Shown: positions 1 through 12,257, counted from the stretch's first letter. The stretch is 64,000 nt of DNA from Athripsodes cinereus (GCA_947579605.1 OX388312.1:26931313-26995312), one strand, 5' to 3'. The notes: generated by a model not told the origin, from the sequence alone. Numbers and translations: made by a program.

Positions 1-154
1 ACAAATTATATGTAGGTACTATAATGTTGTATAAATTGTGTATGATAACAATTTATAAATAAACTACATCCGTAAAATTTGACGGTATAAATCATTGACA
101 TAGTGGACTAGCAGTAACGCAGTACAAATATTCTTAGAAACTATGTTCCAAAAT

Positions 155-325
155 TGATGATTTGCCAAAAAGAACACTGTTGTTCCGTCCACAAGGGTTC
201 CGTCGGCCCGGGCTTCCCTCTTTCACAATACACCGTTCCTATAACAAATACATAAGAGAGTGGAATGGAAGAAGCTATTTTCTGCCCTGTTCTCTCGAGA
301 GAAACGTTGAGAGCGATGATGATGT
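155..325 (+). pseudogene. Family B LINE, 3' end fragment
   Basis: Remnant of the C-terminal end of a non-LTR reverse transcriptase. It matches the better copy at 9977-10515 from the WPKRALFFRPQG region to the GAT-repeat tail (GCGATGATGATG at about 314-325). About 45 bases before the last 25 codons are deleted, so the reading frame is broken. It is 5'-truncated, as is usual for LINE copies. No function is expected. Confidence 0.75.
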
Positions 326-984
326 TCCAAAACGAATAATAAAAGTATTTTGCCGTTTCACTCCATAATATTAAGATGATAATAGCCTCTTGTTTTCTCA
401 TACTTTACTATCGGACATTCTATAAGCTTTTAAAACAATTAAAATACCTTTACAATAAAAAGAAAAACAATGAATATCTTTCGAGTCTGAAACACAAAAT
501 ATATTATGAAGTTATTATATACTAGCTTTTATAACCCGGCAACGCTCGGGTTTAAAAACAGATATTCATCCAAATATGTGAGTTAAAACTACACAATCTT
601 ATTGAAAAAATGAACTTAAAATCTATTTAGCAGCAAAAAAAGTACATGTCATAATAATAATCAGCTCTATGCGTGCCAAAATCATATATACAATACATAC
701 AGTTTGTCAAAAAATAGTTGACAAATAATCGAGGGCGCTGTTATCTTTCACATTGTAGCCCTATTCAAACATTGATTGTGTAAAAACGAAACCTTGTAAG
801 AGAACCTACTTTCACATTACATTCATCACTTGCAATTCTCACTCTTTCTATCAGTCTCTTTCCGTGCATACATTTAGTTGCTGACTCTTTTTATTATTCA
901 CTCTTTTAGTTCCAGACAAAAAAAAATCCTATAGCTAATAATAATAAGCTAGGACCTCTCCAAGTAAATGGACTTTTTACATAC
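326..984. other. No gene seen; small TE-like motif
   Basis: AT-rich. The only notable segment is at about 522-552 (ACTAGCTTTTATAACCCGGC and following), which resembles a motif often found at insect transposable-element ends. That assignment is weak. No ORF or RNA gene is supported. Confidence 0.4.
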
Positions 985-1735
985 ATACATATATACCATC
1001 ACGCCACTTCCCTCGCGGGGTAGGCAAAAAGGATTGAGCGCTTTTTCCTTCTATCCTTGCATACATCTTTCGCTTCCGTCACTGTCATACAATTTCTCAT
1101 GCATGCTCTCCTGTTCAATGTGCTCAACACGTGACCGCCCTGTAGGATTTGATTTAAATGATCTTGCTTTTGAACCTCGGACGTCCACGTCTCCGAGCAC
1201 CATTCCTCTTAGCCAAATATATCTTCTTTGTCATTCTGTCCTCATTCATTCTTTCCACATGCCCAAACCATTGTAACATATTTATATTCATCCCTGTAAC
1301 CACACCAACTTTCATTCCACATTCCTTTCGTAAATAACTGTTACACACACAATCTCTCAGACCTTTACCACACATCCTTCTCAACGATCTCATTTCTACC
1401 ACTTTCATCCTTCTCTAAACATGTCCACGTCTCACTTGCATACATGAGTGTTGGCACTAAGATAGCAGAGTGCACTAACCATTTAGCTGTGGTAGATATG
1501 TTCCTATTTGCAATTATTGGTCGGATTGCACCATTTACCTTATTGCCAGCAACTTTTCTCCTTTCAATCGCTTTCACACTTCCCATCTCTCGTGAACAAA
1601 CTATCCAAGTACACACATTCGTCAACTTGCTCTAACACTTCGTTGTCAATCATTACCTGTCATACTGTTCTCTCACTTCCTCTTTCAAAGACCATGACTT
1701 TGGACTTCTTTTACATGATAAAATCATTTAATAAA
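985..1735 (-). pseudogene. Family A LINE, RT C-terminal fragment
   Basis: On the minus strand, broken frames encode the distal part of a non-LTR reverse transcriptase: a CVYLG-like start near 1635, NKVNGAI, LVPTLMYASETWTC near 1450, EMRSLRRMCGKGLRD near 1380, and LQWFGHVERM and RRRGRPR near 1200. At least one frameshift separates the two readable blocks (1365-1625 and 1154-1408). The 3' end (985-1010) has the hairpin and GGCGTGATGG terminus shared with R1 repeats, followed by a TATG-type microsatellite tail. Endonuclease and the RT palm are missing, so the copy is dead. The clade is uncertain (RTE-like is a guess). Confidence 0.85.
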
Positions 1736-1924
1736 TACTTAGCATTTTCACCTTCAGAAGCATATACTGGTTAAATGGCTGCATAATGATAGACATCATC
1801 TAACTAAGGATATCCTCACAATTACACATCCATGAAAATATGCTGTTAACTGTAATATTTTACATTAAAGGGAAAATAAAACAGACTCGTAATTATAATA
1901 TAAAACTATTTAATAAAAACAGTA

Positions 1925-2085
1925 AAATAAATATAAGAAATATGTAGTGTAACATTCGACAGTGGACCGGTGTCAGAACCGTGGAGGAGCTGTTTCGCGC
2001 CGCCCAGGACAGAGAAGCTTTCTCCCAAATGGTCGTCAACGTCGGGGGGACCCGGCAAGACACATGAAGAAGAAGAAGAAGTGTA
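1925..2085 (+). pseudogene. LINE 3' end fragment with GAA tail
   Basis: A short plus-strand frame (about 1962-2066) reads TVEELFRAAQDREAFSQMV, which resembles the extreme C-terminus of non-LTR polyproteins. A stop codon and an AAG/GAA microsatellite (about 2067-2081) follow. This is a severely 5'-truncated insertion and its family was not identified. Confidence 0.6.
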
Positions 2086-2825
2086 ATACAAATGCACTTT
2101 TTGGCGAATGGAGTAGATATCAAAATCATCCTAGACGGCCTTCCCTATGTTTTCTTTTATAATTCTTCTTATAGAACTCACAGATAATCCTGAAAGAAAA
2201 GAACATTGAAATTCATCAGCAATACAGTAATTTAACTTCCTAGAAACACGGGATTGTCATATAAGTGAGTCATCGAGACATTCCATACACAATCATTTAA
2301 TGATGCATTATTATTAAGCATCTGAGACATTCACTTCAGCTTTTTATTTAGCTTATTCTAATATTCGGTAAAATAATTTGCCTTTTTAAGTAAATTCATT
2401 ACATTAAATATATTTTAAGAAGGCACAGAATTGAATAGTAATCTTGTAATAGAAATACAATTAAGAGTCGTCAAACATAAAAAAAATACAATTTAAAATA
2501 TTAAGACAGTGCTTACCAGTCAAATCAATGTTTTTTGGAAAACATTGTTAATCTACCAGCGTAGTTTTTGAGCTTCAAACTCCGCTTAACACTGGGAATA
2601 TTTCTTGAAAACATTTTTTTTAGATACACTACGTATTGTTTTATTCAGTTTTATATTTTTAAAGTCTTTTAAAATCAAAACAAAGTCAAAAAAATTTACC
2701 GGATCACCAAACGCCATACAATTGACAGATCGGACAGTGTTGCCAGTGTAACTAATTTGTGTTTTATCATCGGTACAAATATCTGTTGCATTAGAAAAAA
2801 AGGGAATCGTGAGAAAATAATTATT
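2086..2825. other. No gene seen
   Basis: AT-rich sequence without a supported ORF, RNA gene or recognised repeat. Confidence 0.5.
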
Positions 2826-3304
2826 CTAAAGTAGCATTCACATTGCTTCACACTGGATGATCATTCAGAGTGTCAGGGTCAAACCTGTTCATCGAAAGTG
2901 AACACGTCTGTTCACATTTGTTCATCCTATGCTCTCACTGCCATGTCAACACTTTCAGTCATGTTGTATTTTGACATATTTTCGTACAAAAATATAATTA
3001 AATAAATAAAAAAATGAAAAAAAGCCCTTAAAACAAATCAATATAGTTCTCGACTGCATAATAATTTTGTATATGATTCTGACATTCTATACAAATTCAT
3101 AGAGAATAAAACAATAAATAAGATAAAATTTGTTTATGGTCGTTTCAGTGAAAGGTCCTTTCATCGAAATTATGACGGGCTGTTATCGCTTTCATCCGTC
3201 ATCGCTAGTGATCATTATTGATGAAACGCCCGTTCACACCTTTTTATCTTGGAGGTTCATCCGGAGTGATCACTGAAAGTGAACAAATGTGAACGACCCT
3301 TTAG
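2826..3304. mobile_element. Degenerate terminal-inverted-repeat element, 479 bp
   Basis: The left end (CTAAAGTAGCATTCACATTG, from 2826) and the reverse complement of the right end (CTAAAGGGTCGTTCACATTT, ending 3304) align over about 50 bp with scattered mismatches. Both continue into a TTCAC...TGATCA motif. A second inner pair, TTCACATTTGTTCA (about 2911) and its complement (about 3277), lies inside. There is no coding capacity, so it is probably a non-autonomous DNA transposon. The target duplication could not be defined. Confidence 0.55.
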
Positions 3305-4444
3305 AAAACTGACGATATTTATTCCTATACTATTTCGAAAATTTAGCGATGGGGGGGGGGGTAGAAATTGAAATATGAAACAGAATTGTGAACAGTATGA
3401 TTTATATCATTTTTGGGTAGATGGCGCTCTTGTAGCTGACTGAACCCATAACTTCTCCAATTTTTTAATCAAATATAATAGTTTATCGATTAAGTTTTTA
3501 TTTATTTTTATTTTCCGACCAAAATAAAGTGTTTTTTTTATTTGATAGTTTTGTTTTTTGTGTTTGTTTCTTAAAATTAAGTGATAAATTTTAATAAAAT
3601 TAAATCTAATACCTAAAATTTGTGACAATAAAAATAGTTTACATGATTTGTATTTTAAGAGTAATAAAAATAAATTAAAGTGACAAATAATATTGTAAAT
3701 GCGCTCTTGAGGTGATTTCATTACAAAAACAGCGCAATATAAGTGATCTAATAATAATCATGTTGGAGTAAAAATTATATTTTTCCCATGTGTAAGGTCC
3801 CATTGTGCGGTATTTTCTTGGCAAAATGCAGGTAATTTTGGTCACACAATCTGGCAACCCTGATTTTGACACTTAGTATCTCTATGCTTATTATGACAGT
3901 TTTGAATTGTTTACGTTTAGTGTTAGAAATTCTATAATTATTTTGAATTTAGAATACTTTCATGAAATTTAAAATTACTGCAAACCATACAATAATAATT
4001 TTATTATACGAAAGTACAAATCGCGGACATTATTCTTTATTTGAAATGTAATTATATTCCAAAAAAATAGATGTAACGCAAATAATGCTTTAGAGCCACA
4101 AATTTCTTTTCAGAGTGAGTCATAAAACAGAATTATAAAGTTGGTATGCAATTCTAACAATTATCTTTATCAATAGACAGTATCTTAATATCTAAATTTT
4201 GAAAATCTTATGTTTTTAGATGCATGTTTTGAATAAATGAAATACTTCTAATGAAACAGATTGATGCAAGCATAATATTGAAATGATATCCTTTACAAAA
4301 GTGCCTAACTACCATTATGTTAAATGCAAGTTTTAGAAATGTTATCTATGGCTTGGTATAGTTATATTATATGATGACATTATATTATGAGATAATTAAG
4401 AATGATGCATCTCACACCCTTTTCTGTGATTGTTATAACAGATA
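3305..4444. other. No gene seen; G homopolymer
   Basis: AT-rich. A run of about 11 G lies at 3351-3361. Long minus-strand frames here (3407-3872) are low-complexity K/I/L/N-rich and have no recognisable domain. Confidence 0.5.
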
Positions 4445-4775
4445 ACTTTATTTAGAAATTAAAAGAAACTCAGAATATCCTTCAATAAAATAAGAACACA
4501 TATAAATAGTATTGTTGTAGATATGAGTTTTTTTATTTTATTTTGATGTTTACCTTACTTTGACAAAAGAACATTGAAGCATCATTGAATTAGTTCTGTG
4601 TTTTTGATATTATTGGTAACCATATTTTGAAATAAAAAGAAACTGAATATCAACAATAAAATAAGAACACTTATTAATAGCATGGTCGTAGATATATGAG
4701 ATTTTTAGTGATTTTCAAGTTTACCAAACATCGACAAAAGATCGTTGATACATCATCATTTATAAATTAAATCTT
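4445..4775 (+). repeat. Diverged tandem duplication, about 178-bp period
   Basis: Segments 4445-4595 and 4623-4775 share AAAAGAAACT, CAATAAAATAAGAACAC, GTAGATAT and TTTACC...GACAAAAGA...TTGA in the same order and spacing. This indicates an old local duplication with later divergence. No coding content. Confidence 0.5.
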
Positions 4776-5904
4776 TATAAAAGTATACATATTAAATGTT
4801 TTCAGCTCGCCTACTGGATGATACATATCGTACAGAGGACATAAAAGTCAAAAAACAAACAAACTAATGAACTGATGTACCAACCAAAATATTAATGTAT
4901 TGGATTCTATGTCATTCATGTCGGCCATTATGAAATTAGCCCAAGATGTCAAAAATATGCAATTTTAACTTGCATAATTCAGGAGTTTTTATCATAATCA
5001 AACACAACAATTTATAACCAAAATAATCCCCAAATGTTTAGTTTCAGTACTGATGTATTTCGCGTCACATCCATTGTGAAATTAATTCAGTACACTGAAA
5101 AATGTTCGACCATGAATATTGCTACTTACAAAAACTTTCATAGATTTTTCCATACAAATTTTCTTATTATAATTTCTTTATCAATACATAAGATATTTTA
5201 AATGTTTTTAGCCTTGAACGTGCCCAGGAGATGAGACCTCGTATAGAGTGTATTATTTTACTTCTGTCTTTCCTTATTTCAGAGTCCATAAAGGACATAC
5301 GCACATACGAACCGACTCAAATATTTATGTGTGGATTTTATGAACATAATATAAATAAACTGTGGGTATTGTTGTAAAAAGGTGCATTTCCAATATATGG
5401 ACTATCGATATATTCTGAATCAACAGTAATACACTTTTATAAAAGCACCTACAACGAGAGACTCGAGGCGTACCTTTTTAAATCAATGCTCGTTTAATTA
5501 TATTGGTCGCAAATTTTATTGGTTACATTATCAACTTTTTTTTTATTTGCAGTCTATATTAAAGGTCATTGGTATAAATCCTTTACATATCTCTCAAGGG
5601 AGAACATGGGGACGGGACATTCATCGTAATGCATTCTGAATATTTCAGGCAAATGCACGGAGGCAATGTGGGACACATGTGTCACATTTATTATTATTTT
5701 TTAAGTATTTTGTTATTGAACCCAAAATAAATTGTGTATGCAAAATATTTGATTTAGATTTTTTTATATTTCTATACATATTTACGTTGCATTAGGCACG
5801 TCATATCCAAACTATAATAATTTAATTATAAATCGTTATCTACATAGTTAAATTATTAAAATTATTGCTGAATTGTAGATGTTCATTTTCTCATGGTGAG
5901 GTTT
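4776..5904. other. No gene seen
   Basis: AT-rich. Several isolated splice-acceptor-like tracts occur (for example a T-run plus GCAG near 5554), but no adjoining coding sequence could be supported. Confidence 0.45.
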
Positions 5905-5995
5905 TACGGACACCTGACTTTTTACAGGACATTTAAAAGCTTGCAAAAAGAATGAAAAGCTTATTCTTTACTGGAGACTCCATGATACTAAATAA
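5905..5995 (-). repeat. R1 SINE-like repeat, fragment
   Basis: Matches the R1 head in reverse: TTTTACAGGACA, a TTTAAAAGCTTGCAAAAAG-type word, and TTCTTTACTGGAGAC. It corresponds to the first third of the copy at 39240-39490. Confidence 0.6.
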
Positions 5996-6640
5996 GCTTA
6001 ACAATCTATAACGATATGTTTGTTTATCTCATTTAATCGGTAATGTGTTAATTATACCCAATTATTTGTCTAGTTACCCCACTAGTACCATTACAGAATA
6101 AAAAAAGCATACTAAGCCACGTTTTGTAAAATGGAAACCGGTTTGAAATGTTTAAGAATAAATAAATAACGAAAATTGATCTAAAAGTCATAATTCACAA
6201 TCAGTTTAAATTTGCAATGACAATTGGTTTATTCACTGTATCGGTATTTGATTAATTCACAGACAATTTGTAAGTTATTATAATATATATACCTAAGTAT
6301 ATTATACTGAACCACTTTATGATAATCACTGAAAAAATTCATCTCAAACGTAAAATTGAATACATTGTCAACTGAAATAGAGGATGTAAATTATTATTCA
6401 CGAAAAAAAATATCAAAGTTAATAATTATAGTCAATAAATAAAGAATTTATTTTATTCCCTCAGGGCAATATTGTCTCGCATTGACCCCGTCACAAAATA
6501 TATAGGGATTCAAATTACAGAAAAGACTAATGCACATCGATTAAGTTTATATAAACCAACATTTATAATTTAAGGTGACGGTATAAATATTATTATTTAC
6601 ATGCCTTGAGTCTTTAGCAAGTCCTTAGCTTTAAATCTTC
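5996..6640. other. No gene seen
   Basis: AT-rich sequence with no supported feature. Confidence 0.5.
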
Positions 6641-6870
6641 ATCATCATCATCGCCCACATCGCTCCTCTCGGGAGCACAGGGCAGAAACTAGCCTCCTCC
6701 ATTCAGAGCGTCTTTGCGCTAATTGCGTCGCCTCTTTCCACGACATTCCTTGCGCTCTTATGTCGTTGTCATAGGAATGGTGTATTGTGAAAGAGGGACG
6801 CACGAGCCGACGGAACCCTTGCGGACGGAAGAACAGCGCTCTTTTTGGCCAACCATCACTAAATACACTA
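6641..6870 (-). pseudogene. Family B LINE, 3' end fragment
   Basis: Reverse copy of the family B terminus. The CATCATCATCATCG microsatellite is at about 6643. The complement of the RSEWRRLVSALCSREER segment follows, and the match extends to the WPKR region near 6855. It is 5'-truncated by about half a kilobase relative to the 9977 copy and has no open frame. Confidence 0.8.
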
Positions 6871-8159
6871 TGCTTAATTTTGAAACTTGATCTTCTTTAG
6901 ACATACTGCAAAAAAACATGTTCAATATTTCATTATCTCACAATGTTGAACTTTCAAACTTATTTTTGTTGAACGACATGGACATATAAATATATATAAA
7001 TACTATTTCAAAGATAAATCAGGGGAAAAAATTATGATCAGTTCATATTCTTTCGTTTTATCCAGCAGAAGCGAAACCTACAATAAATATAGATTAGGAA
7101 CGAGCTATTTAAAAAAAGTATTTTGAATAATTAAACCACGTATCAACAGAAATCCTGAAAAACTTTAATTCATTAAAAAATCACTGATCATAAAAATGGA
7201 CATATCGTCGATGGTTTTCTTACATCGATACAAGTTTAAAATTGTTCAACGCAATTGCATATTGGTATGAGATATATAGGTATACATACGAAATTGTGAA
7301 AAGCCGAGCAAAACTAATAGGAACATAATATGAAAATACAACAATAATAATACATTTGTACTAGAAGACCCAGACAAGATCTCTCTATCATGTCATCAGT
7401 TTGAAATATCCCATTCCTTTGAATCAAAGATTTCTCAGAATACCTATGTATATACTTTTTATAATATCAGCCGCTATGAGTTTGTTACGCTGTCGTCGAA
7501 TCGTTTGAAAGTCAAAGGGTCTTGAAATTCTTTAAATATTTTCAGCTTGTCTAGTCTACAACAATTTCCAGAGAGAAGAATGTATCTTTTTAATAATAAT
7601 GTTATGGTTGTTTGTAATGTTTGATTTTCATATGCATTGCCAATAATATACTTTGAGACTTTGACAATATTTTTCAATCTTTTATAAACAAGAATTTTAA
7701 TCTACAAGGGAGAGTCAATATTACAAAATATGGCTTTCTTCTACTAAGGTTAGTTTTTTTATTGACAAAAAATATTATATATTTAGATCAAATCGAATTA
7801 TAAATCTTTTCTCTTTCATAGATTATACTCGTACATGATTGAACTTTCATTATTTTTAATAATAACGTATTACTGTACACATGAGATTTTGTGTTTGAGA
7901 ACAAGTAGGTATACGTTTTGCAATTAGTAGGGATATTCAGTGTAAAAACTACAATATTTTTCACTTTTGTAAAATAAAGAACAATAATAGTCTATACCTA
8001 TTTAAAATGTTATTTCGAAACGTTTATTTCCTTTTTAAGATTAAACAAAATTTTATTACCCACCTACAATGTTTTTACGAGTAATTTTTTTTTTTTTGTA
8101 AATTTTATAAGGTATTTTAAAATGAATAATTTTGCTTAAATTTTTGGAGTGAAAACATT
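6871..8159. other. No gene seen
   Basis: AT-rich. A 67-codon minus frame at 7474-7677 has balanced composition, but it shows no motif or splice context that would justify a gene call. Confidence 0.45.
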
Positions 8160-8250
8160 TCTTCTTCTTCTTCTCAGCCAACTCCCGACCACTCCTGGAT
8201 GAAGGCCTCCTCCATTTGCTTCCACGTCATTCGACTCTGCGCCGTCTGCA
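8160..8250 (-). pseudogene. LINE C-terminus with GAA tail
   Basis: The minus strand reads WKQMEEAFIQEWSGVG and a stop, then GAA repeats (plus-strand CTTCTTCTTCTTCT at 8161-8174). The EEAFIQEW ending is typical of non-LTR polyprotein C-termini and resembles the family C ending AYIQQW at 54.6 kb. Extremely 5'-truncated. Confidence 0.6.
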
Positions 8251-8299
8251 TAAACGCTTAAAAATTTAATTCAAAAATATTTTAATTCATTTATTTATT

Positions 8300-8433
8300 C
8301 ATACCATCATGGCATATCTCACAATTTGGGTAACCAGTGGAACAAATGCATGTAATAAACATGCAACCGTCCTAACCGTACAAATAAAGGTTAAGATATA
8401 CAGGATGGGAAACATACTACATCGCTGAATTAA
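8300..8433 (-). repeat. R1 SINE-like repeat, 3' half
   Basis: Reverse R1 copy. It starts with the terminal ACCATCATGGCATATCTCAC, then the CATGCA...CCGT block and the complement of CACCCATCCTG (here AGGATGGGAAAC), ending near GCTGAATTAAA. The 5' third is absent. Confidence 0.75.
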
Positions 8434-9372
8434 AAACAATATTTATAGGCAGATAAAATAATATGAACTCATCATTAACGAGATGAACCAATCTGCCTGA
8501 TTGAAGGCTCAATGGTCCTTGACAAAAATACAGGAATAGATTTCATTATAATGAACCTAGCATGTCTCTCTGCAGGGCAGGATGAGGATTTAATAAAATA
8601 AGTAATAAAAAATCTGATACATAAATCATTAAGTTTTTTTTTGTATCGATGTATCGACTTCACCCCCAAATTAATTAATATGCCTACAGAGTAAAGGTAG
8701 ATTATGTCACACATTAAGGGTTGCACCCTCCCTTACCCATGGATGTTGCAGAAATGTCAGTTCCTATGTCATCCATACTCTTCATGCGAAGGGTTTAAGG
8801 TTCGCCTGAAGGGTAGATTATGTCAATAGGTACGCTGCATCTTGAAGTTCTCGATAAAAAATGGAAATGAACCTTTCTCACTTTTCTGCAAGTTTTTGAG
8901 TGTTATGTAAAAAGCAGGCATTCTCACAACGTCATGAATAGCTTGTTTATGACAAGTACAAAGTCTGCCGGTTACTCCACTTGTTGGAAATACATATTCT
9001 GAATTAACTATCAGACTATCGACCACTTTTAAACTTATGTATTATCAAAAATTAGGTTAAGCAATCAGTAATACAAACTATTTCGTCTTAGATAATTTAA
9101 AAAAGGAATATTTGTTCACATAAATAGTATGAAATCAATCCCTTCCTGTCTCAGTACTAGACATTATTATTATTATTATTACTTTCCAATCCAATAACTA
9201 TGACAGATGAAAATAGTTATATAATCATTTTCAATATTCAATCAAAAGTAGATAATAATTTTCATTCTTCTGCCATAGACAACAACTGCTTTGTTAGGTC
9301 ACCTTCACTCAGTGAAACTTATCACGTATCCGATAAAACTTATAGGACACGACGTAAATTTACTCATGGTTA
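8434..9372. other. No gene seen; ATT microsatellite
   Basis: AT-rich. An ATT trinucleotide run is at about 9164-9180. The word GTAGATTATGTCA occurs twice (about 8697 and 8813) and may be chance. No supported gene. Confidence 0.45.
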
Positions 9373-9885
9373 TGTGGTGTTCTCACTTTGGCGAATATCG
9401 CCAGAGCACCAAAATATCGCCAGCGATTTGAACCGTGTGAACAAAATGACAGCTAGTCTGAAACGATAAAAAACAGTAGAAACGATATCGTCTCGAGTTG
9501 ACCACCTTCCAACTTTCTCGCCCGACTGAACGATTTGTGCATGCGCAGATGTGCGCGGCGTTCGTATCTATGGTAAAAACTTTTTAACCTATAAATTTTA
9601 TAATGTTTCCCGCTTCATGACAGCTGTTATCTTTGTTGTTGGTTTGTGGCGTTTGTTTCCTTAATTAAAAGGCGCCTTATAACCTCTACTATAACATTTT
9701 CGACTAAAAATAAATACTTCGCGATCTCCATCTCGACGTCCGCCATTTTGAAAACAGTGTCAAAATCAAAGCGCATCTGACAGATCGTTTCTATATCGGT
9801 GGACTGTGTGAACAGGTGTGACGATCAATGGATATCCGGCGAATTTGTTGCCGACATTCGTGAATGTGAGTGTGAATAGCGAATA
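9373..9885 (+). mobile_element. Harbinger-like inverted-repeat element, copy 1
   Basis: Near-identical over most of its length to the element at 11057-11590. It starts TGTGGTGTTCTCACTTTGGC after a TTA trinucleotide (9370-9372). The right terminus is eroded (about 9845-9885), so the matching TTA is lost. It has no coding capacity. The TTA site suggests the PIF/Harbinger superfamily, by inference from the intact sibling. Confidence 0.7.
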
Positions 9886-9976
9886 TTTACTTGCTTAAAT
9901 TTCTACAATTGCTCAAACATTAAAATATCTACCCCCGTCGCCAAATTTTCTAAATGGTATAGGAATTAACTATATC

Positions 9977-10515
9977 CGCATAGGGGCAGCTAGTGGGGCT
10001 TTCAATAACATGAACAAAGTTTGGAAGGCGTCTGGACAAAATGTCGCTTGTTCAATGCGTGCATTATCCCAATCCTTCTATATGGCTGTGAGTCTTGGCA
10101 CTTAACCAAGGCTCAGGAGCGGAAGATACTAAGCTTTGAAAACAGATGTCTTAGAAGGATTTTGGATGTCAAATGGTATGAATATGTTACAAATGATGCT
10201 GTGCGCCGGCGCATCCAGCAGAGACCTGTAATCTCCGTAATACAGGAGAGACGATGGTCCTGGCTGGGACATGTTTTGAGAATGCCTAATGATAGTTGGC
10301 CAAAAAGAGCACTGTTTTTCCGTCCGCAGGGGTTCCGTCGGCCCGGGCGTCCCTCTTTCACAATACACCGTTCCTATGACAACGATATCAGAGCGCAAGG
10401 AATGTCGTGGAAAGAGGTGACGCAATTGGCACAGAGACGCTCTGAATGGAGGAGGCTGGTTTCTGCCCTGTGCTCCCGAGAGGAGCGTTGAGGGCGATGA
10501 TGATGATGATGATGA
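9977..10515 (+). pseudogene. Family B LINE, RT C-terminal fragment with GAT tail
   Basis: The longest family B copy. From 10021 a 156-codon frame contains CRLFNACIIPILLYGCESW, the usual end of the RT palm/thumb, then RRILDVKWYEYVTNDAVR, RRWSWLGHVLRM, RRPGRPSFTIHRSY and a C-terminal RRSEWRRLVSALCSREER. Upstream (9977-10020) the IGAAS...FNNMNKVWK segment lies in another frame, so a frameshift sits near 10020. The stop is followed by a GAT/ATG trinucleotide tail (10494-10515), as seen in RTE-type elements. Endonuclease and the catalytic RT motif are missing. Confidence 0.85.
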
Positions 10516-10689
10516 TAGGAATTAAAAATAATTTTAAACTCCTCGTTTTTTTTAAAGAATATTTTTTTGCAGTACGTTTTTCTACAATGTACCGGGTAAA
10601 TATCCGGTACTTTTACCGAATATCCGATACTTTATTTCCAAAACATTCGCGTATTTTTTGTGAATACTTTAAAATGTGCGAATATTCGC

Positions 10690-10765
10690 GAATGCGATTT
10701 TTTTTTATTCTATTCTTTTTTATTTTATTTCATTTTATTTTATTTTAATTTATTTTATTTCACTA
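10690..10765 (+). repeat. TTTTA-type microsatellite
   Basis: T-rich degenerate pentanucleotide run (TTTTA/TTTCA units). Just upstream (about 10585-10607) is a small inverted pair, GTACCGGG...TCCGGTAC, which could be a relic of a DNA element. That reading is weak. Confidence 0.6.
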
Positions 10766-11056
10766 TAATTGCTTTTGCTTAATTTTATTTAAATTTACTA
10801 ACTTTTTACTGAGATTATCCCTCAAACCACGAGTTCTGCTCAAATTTCAGAGAGTTAATATGTTTACTGTGCATTTATAATGAAATTATTTTTGTTCTAA
10901 AAAAAAGGTTATTTATCCCAATACACATAGGTATTTGAATTTGAATGTTCTGGCAATATCACGGATATATTATTTTAGCGTTTACAACTCGTATCTTACA
11001 CAAGTCTCATCCTATACAATTGACCTAAGTACGAACCTATTCGTACCGTTTGCTTA

Positions 11057-11590
11057 TGTGGTGTTCTCACTTTGGCGAATATCGCCAGGGCACCAAAATA
11101 TCGCCAGCCATTTGAACCGTGTGAACAAAATGACAGCTAGTCTGAAACGATAAAACCCAGTAGAAACGATATCGTCTCAAGTTGACCACCTTCCAACTTT
11201 AAAAGCTGGTTGAACGATGCGCGCATGCGTAGATACGCGCGGCATCCTTACCGCGGCAAAAACTTTATAACCTAAATTTTTTATTCCCGCTTCATGACAG
11301 TTGTTATCTCTGTTTTTGGTTTGTGGCGTTTGATTCCTTAATTAAAAGGCGCCTTATAACCTCTACTTAAACATTTTCAACTAATTATAAACACTTCGCA
11401 ATCTCCATCTCGACGTCCGCAATTTTGAAAACAATGTCAAAATCAAAGCGCATCTGACAGATCGTTTTTATATCGGTAGACTGTGTGAACAGGGTGTGAC
11501 GATCAATGGGTGTCCGGCTAATTTTGTTTTTTTGTCTGGCGATATATTTTGAAATTCGCCTGGCGATATTCGCCAAATGTGAACACCCCA
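11057..11590 (+). mobile_element. Harbinger-like inverted-repeat element, copy 2
   Basis: 534-bp element with inverted termini: TGTGGTGTTCTCACTTTGGC on the left and, reading the right end in reverse, TGGGGTGTTCACATTTGGCG. Both continue into GAATATCGCCAGG. TTA flanks it on each side (11054-11056 and 11591-11593), the 3-bp target duplication typical of PIF/Harbinger. It contains no transposase ORF, so it is non-autonomous. The first copy lies 1.7 kb upstream in the same orientation. Confidence 0.75.
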
Positions 11591-12257
11591 TTAGGCATTA
11601 TTGAAGGTAGATAGGTCTGCATCAACTGTTATAGAAGTTCGAGGACTACTACTAGGTATCTCTCGACAAAACTAAAAATCATTATTTTTCAAGTGCCTTC
11701 TGCTATTATTCCCGTTATTATGTATTCTTCCTATAATAACAACTAACCTATGTACGATCAGTTGTTATAACACAATATCGAAAAGGAACTATATCTTTAA
11801 CTGCAATAGAATCCGGTTTTCCGTCAAACAGTCAAACAATGCAACACATTTTTCACAAGCATCACAGTTTTTTTATGCATAATATTTATTTATTTACATA
11901 TCCATGGCGTGAGCCTTTTACATGTTTATAAATACACAAAAAAATCAAATTTCTCATTCACAACACAGTTTGAGCAAGACTAAAATGAAAATTGGCGAAG
12001 AACAAAACACAAAAGGGAATCAATTCATTACAACAATAATTTTAGTCAAATCACAAAATATTGGAGTCAGTATAGAATGTACAATGAAATATTTAGTACT
12101 TAATATGTCAAGAATTAAAATTGTTATAAAGGATGGAGATGTCAAGTAGATAGAAGAAAAATAATCTATAAAAAATTTCATAAGAATTAATGTCGTAGGT
12201 AAATAGATGATATATCAAAATATCTATAATAATAGATAATATACGAGATTTATTACT
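11591..12257. other. No gene seen
   Basis: AT-rich sequence without a supported feature. Confidence 0.5.

Noticed and set aside
968..1774. Plus-strand frames opposite the family A LINE fragment (also at 15036, 17364, 17527 and 54519)
   Set aside because: Antisense shadows of the minus-strand RT coding sequence, which has recognisable motifs.
3407..3872. Minus-strand frames of 104 and 65 codons
   Set aside because: Lysine-, isoleucine- and asparagine-rich low-complexity translation of AT-rich DNA, with no domain or splice context.
8697..8826. Direct repeat GTAGATTATGTCA about 116 bp apart
   Set aside because: Only 13 bp, with unrelated sequence around both copies. It could be chance in AT-rich DNA.
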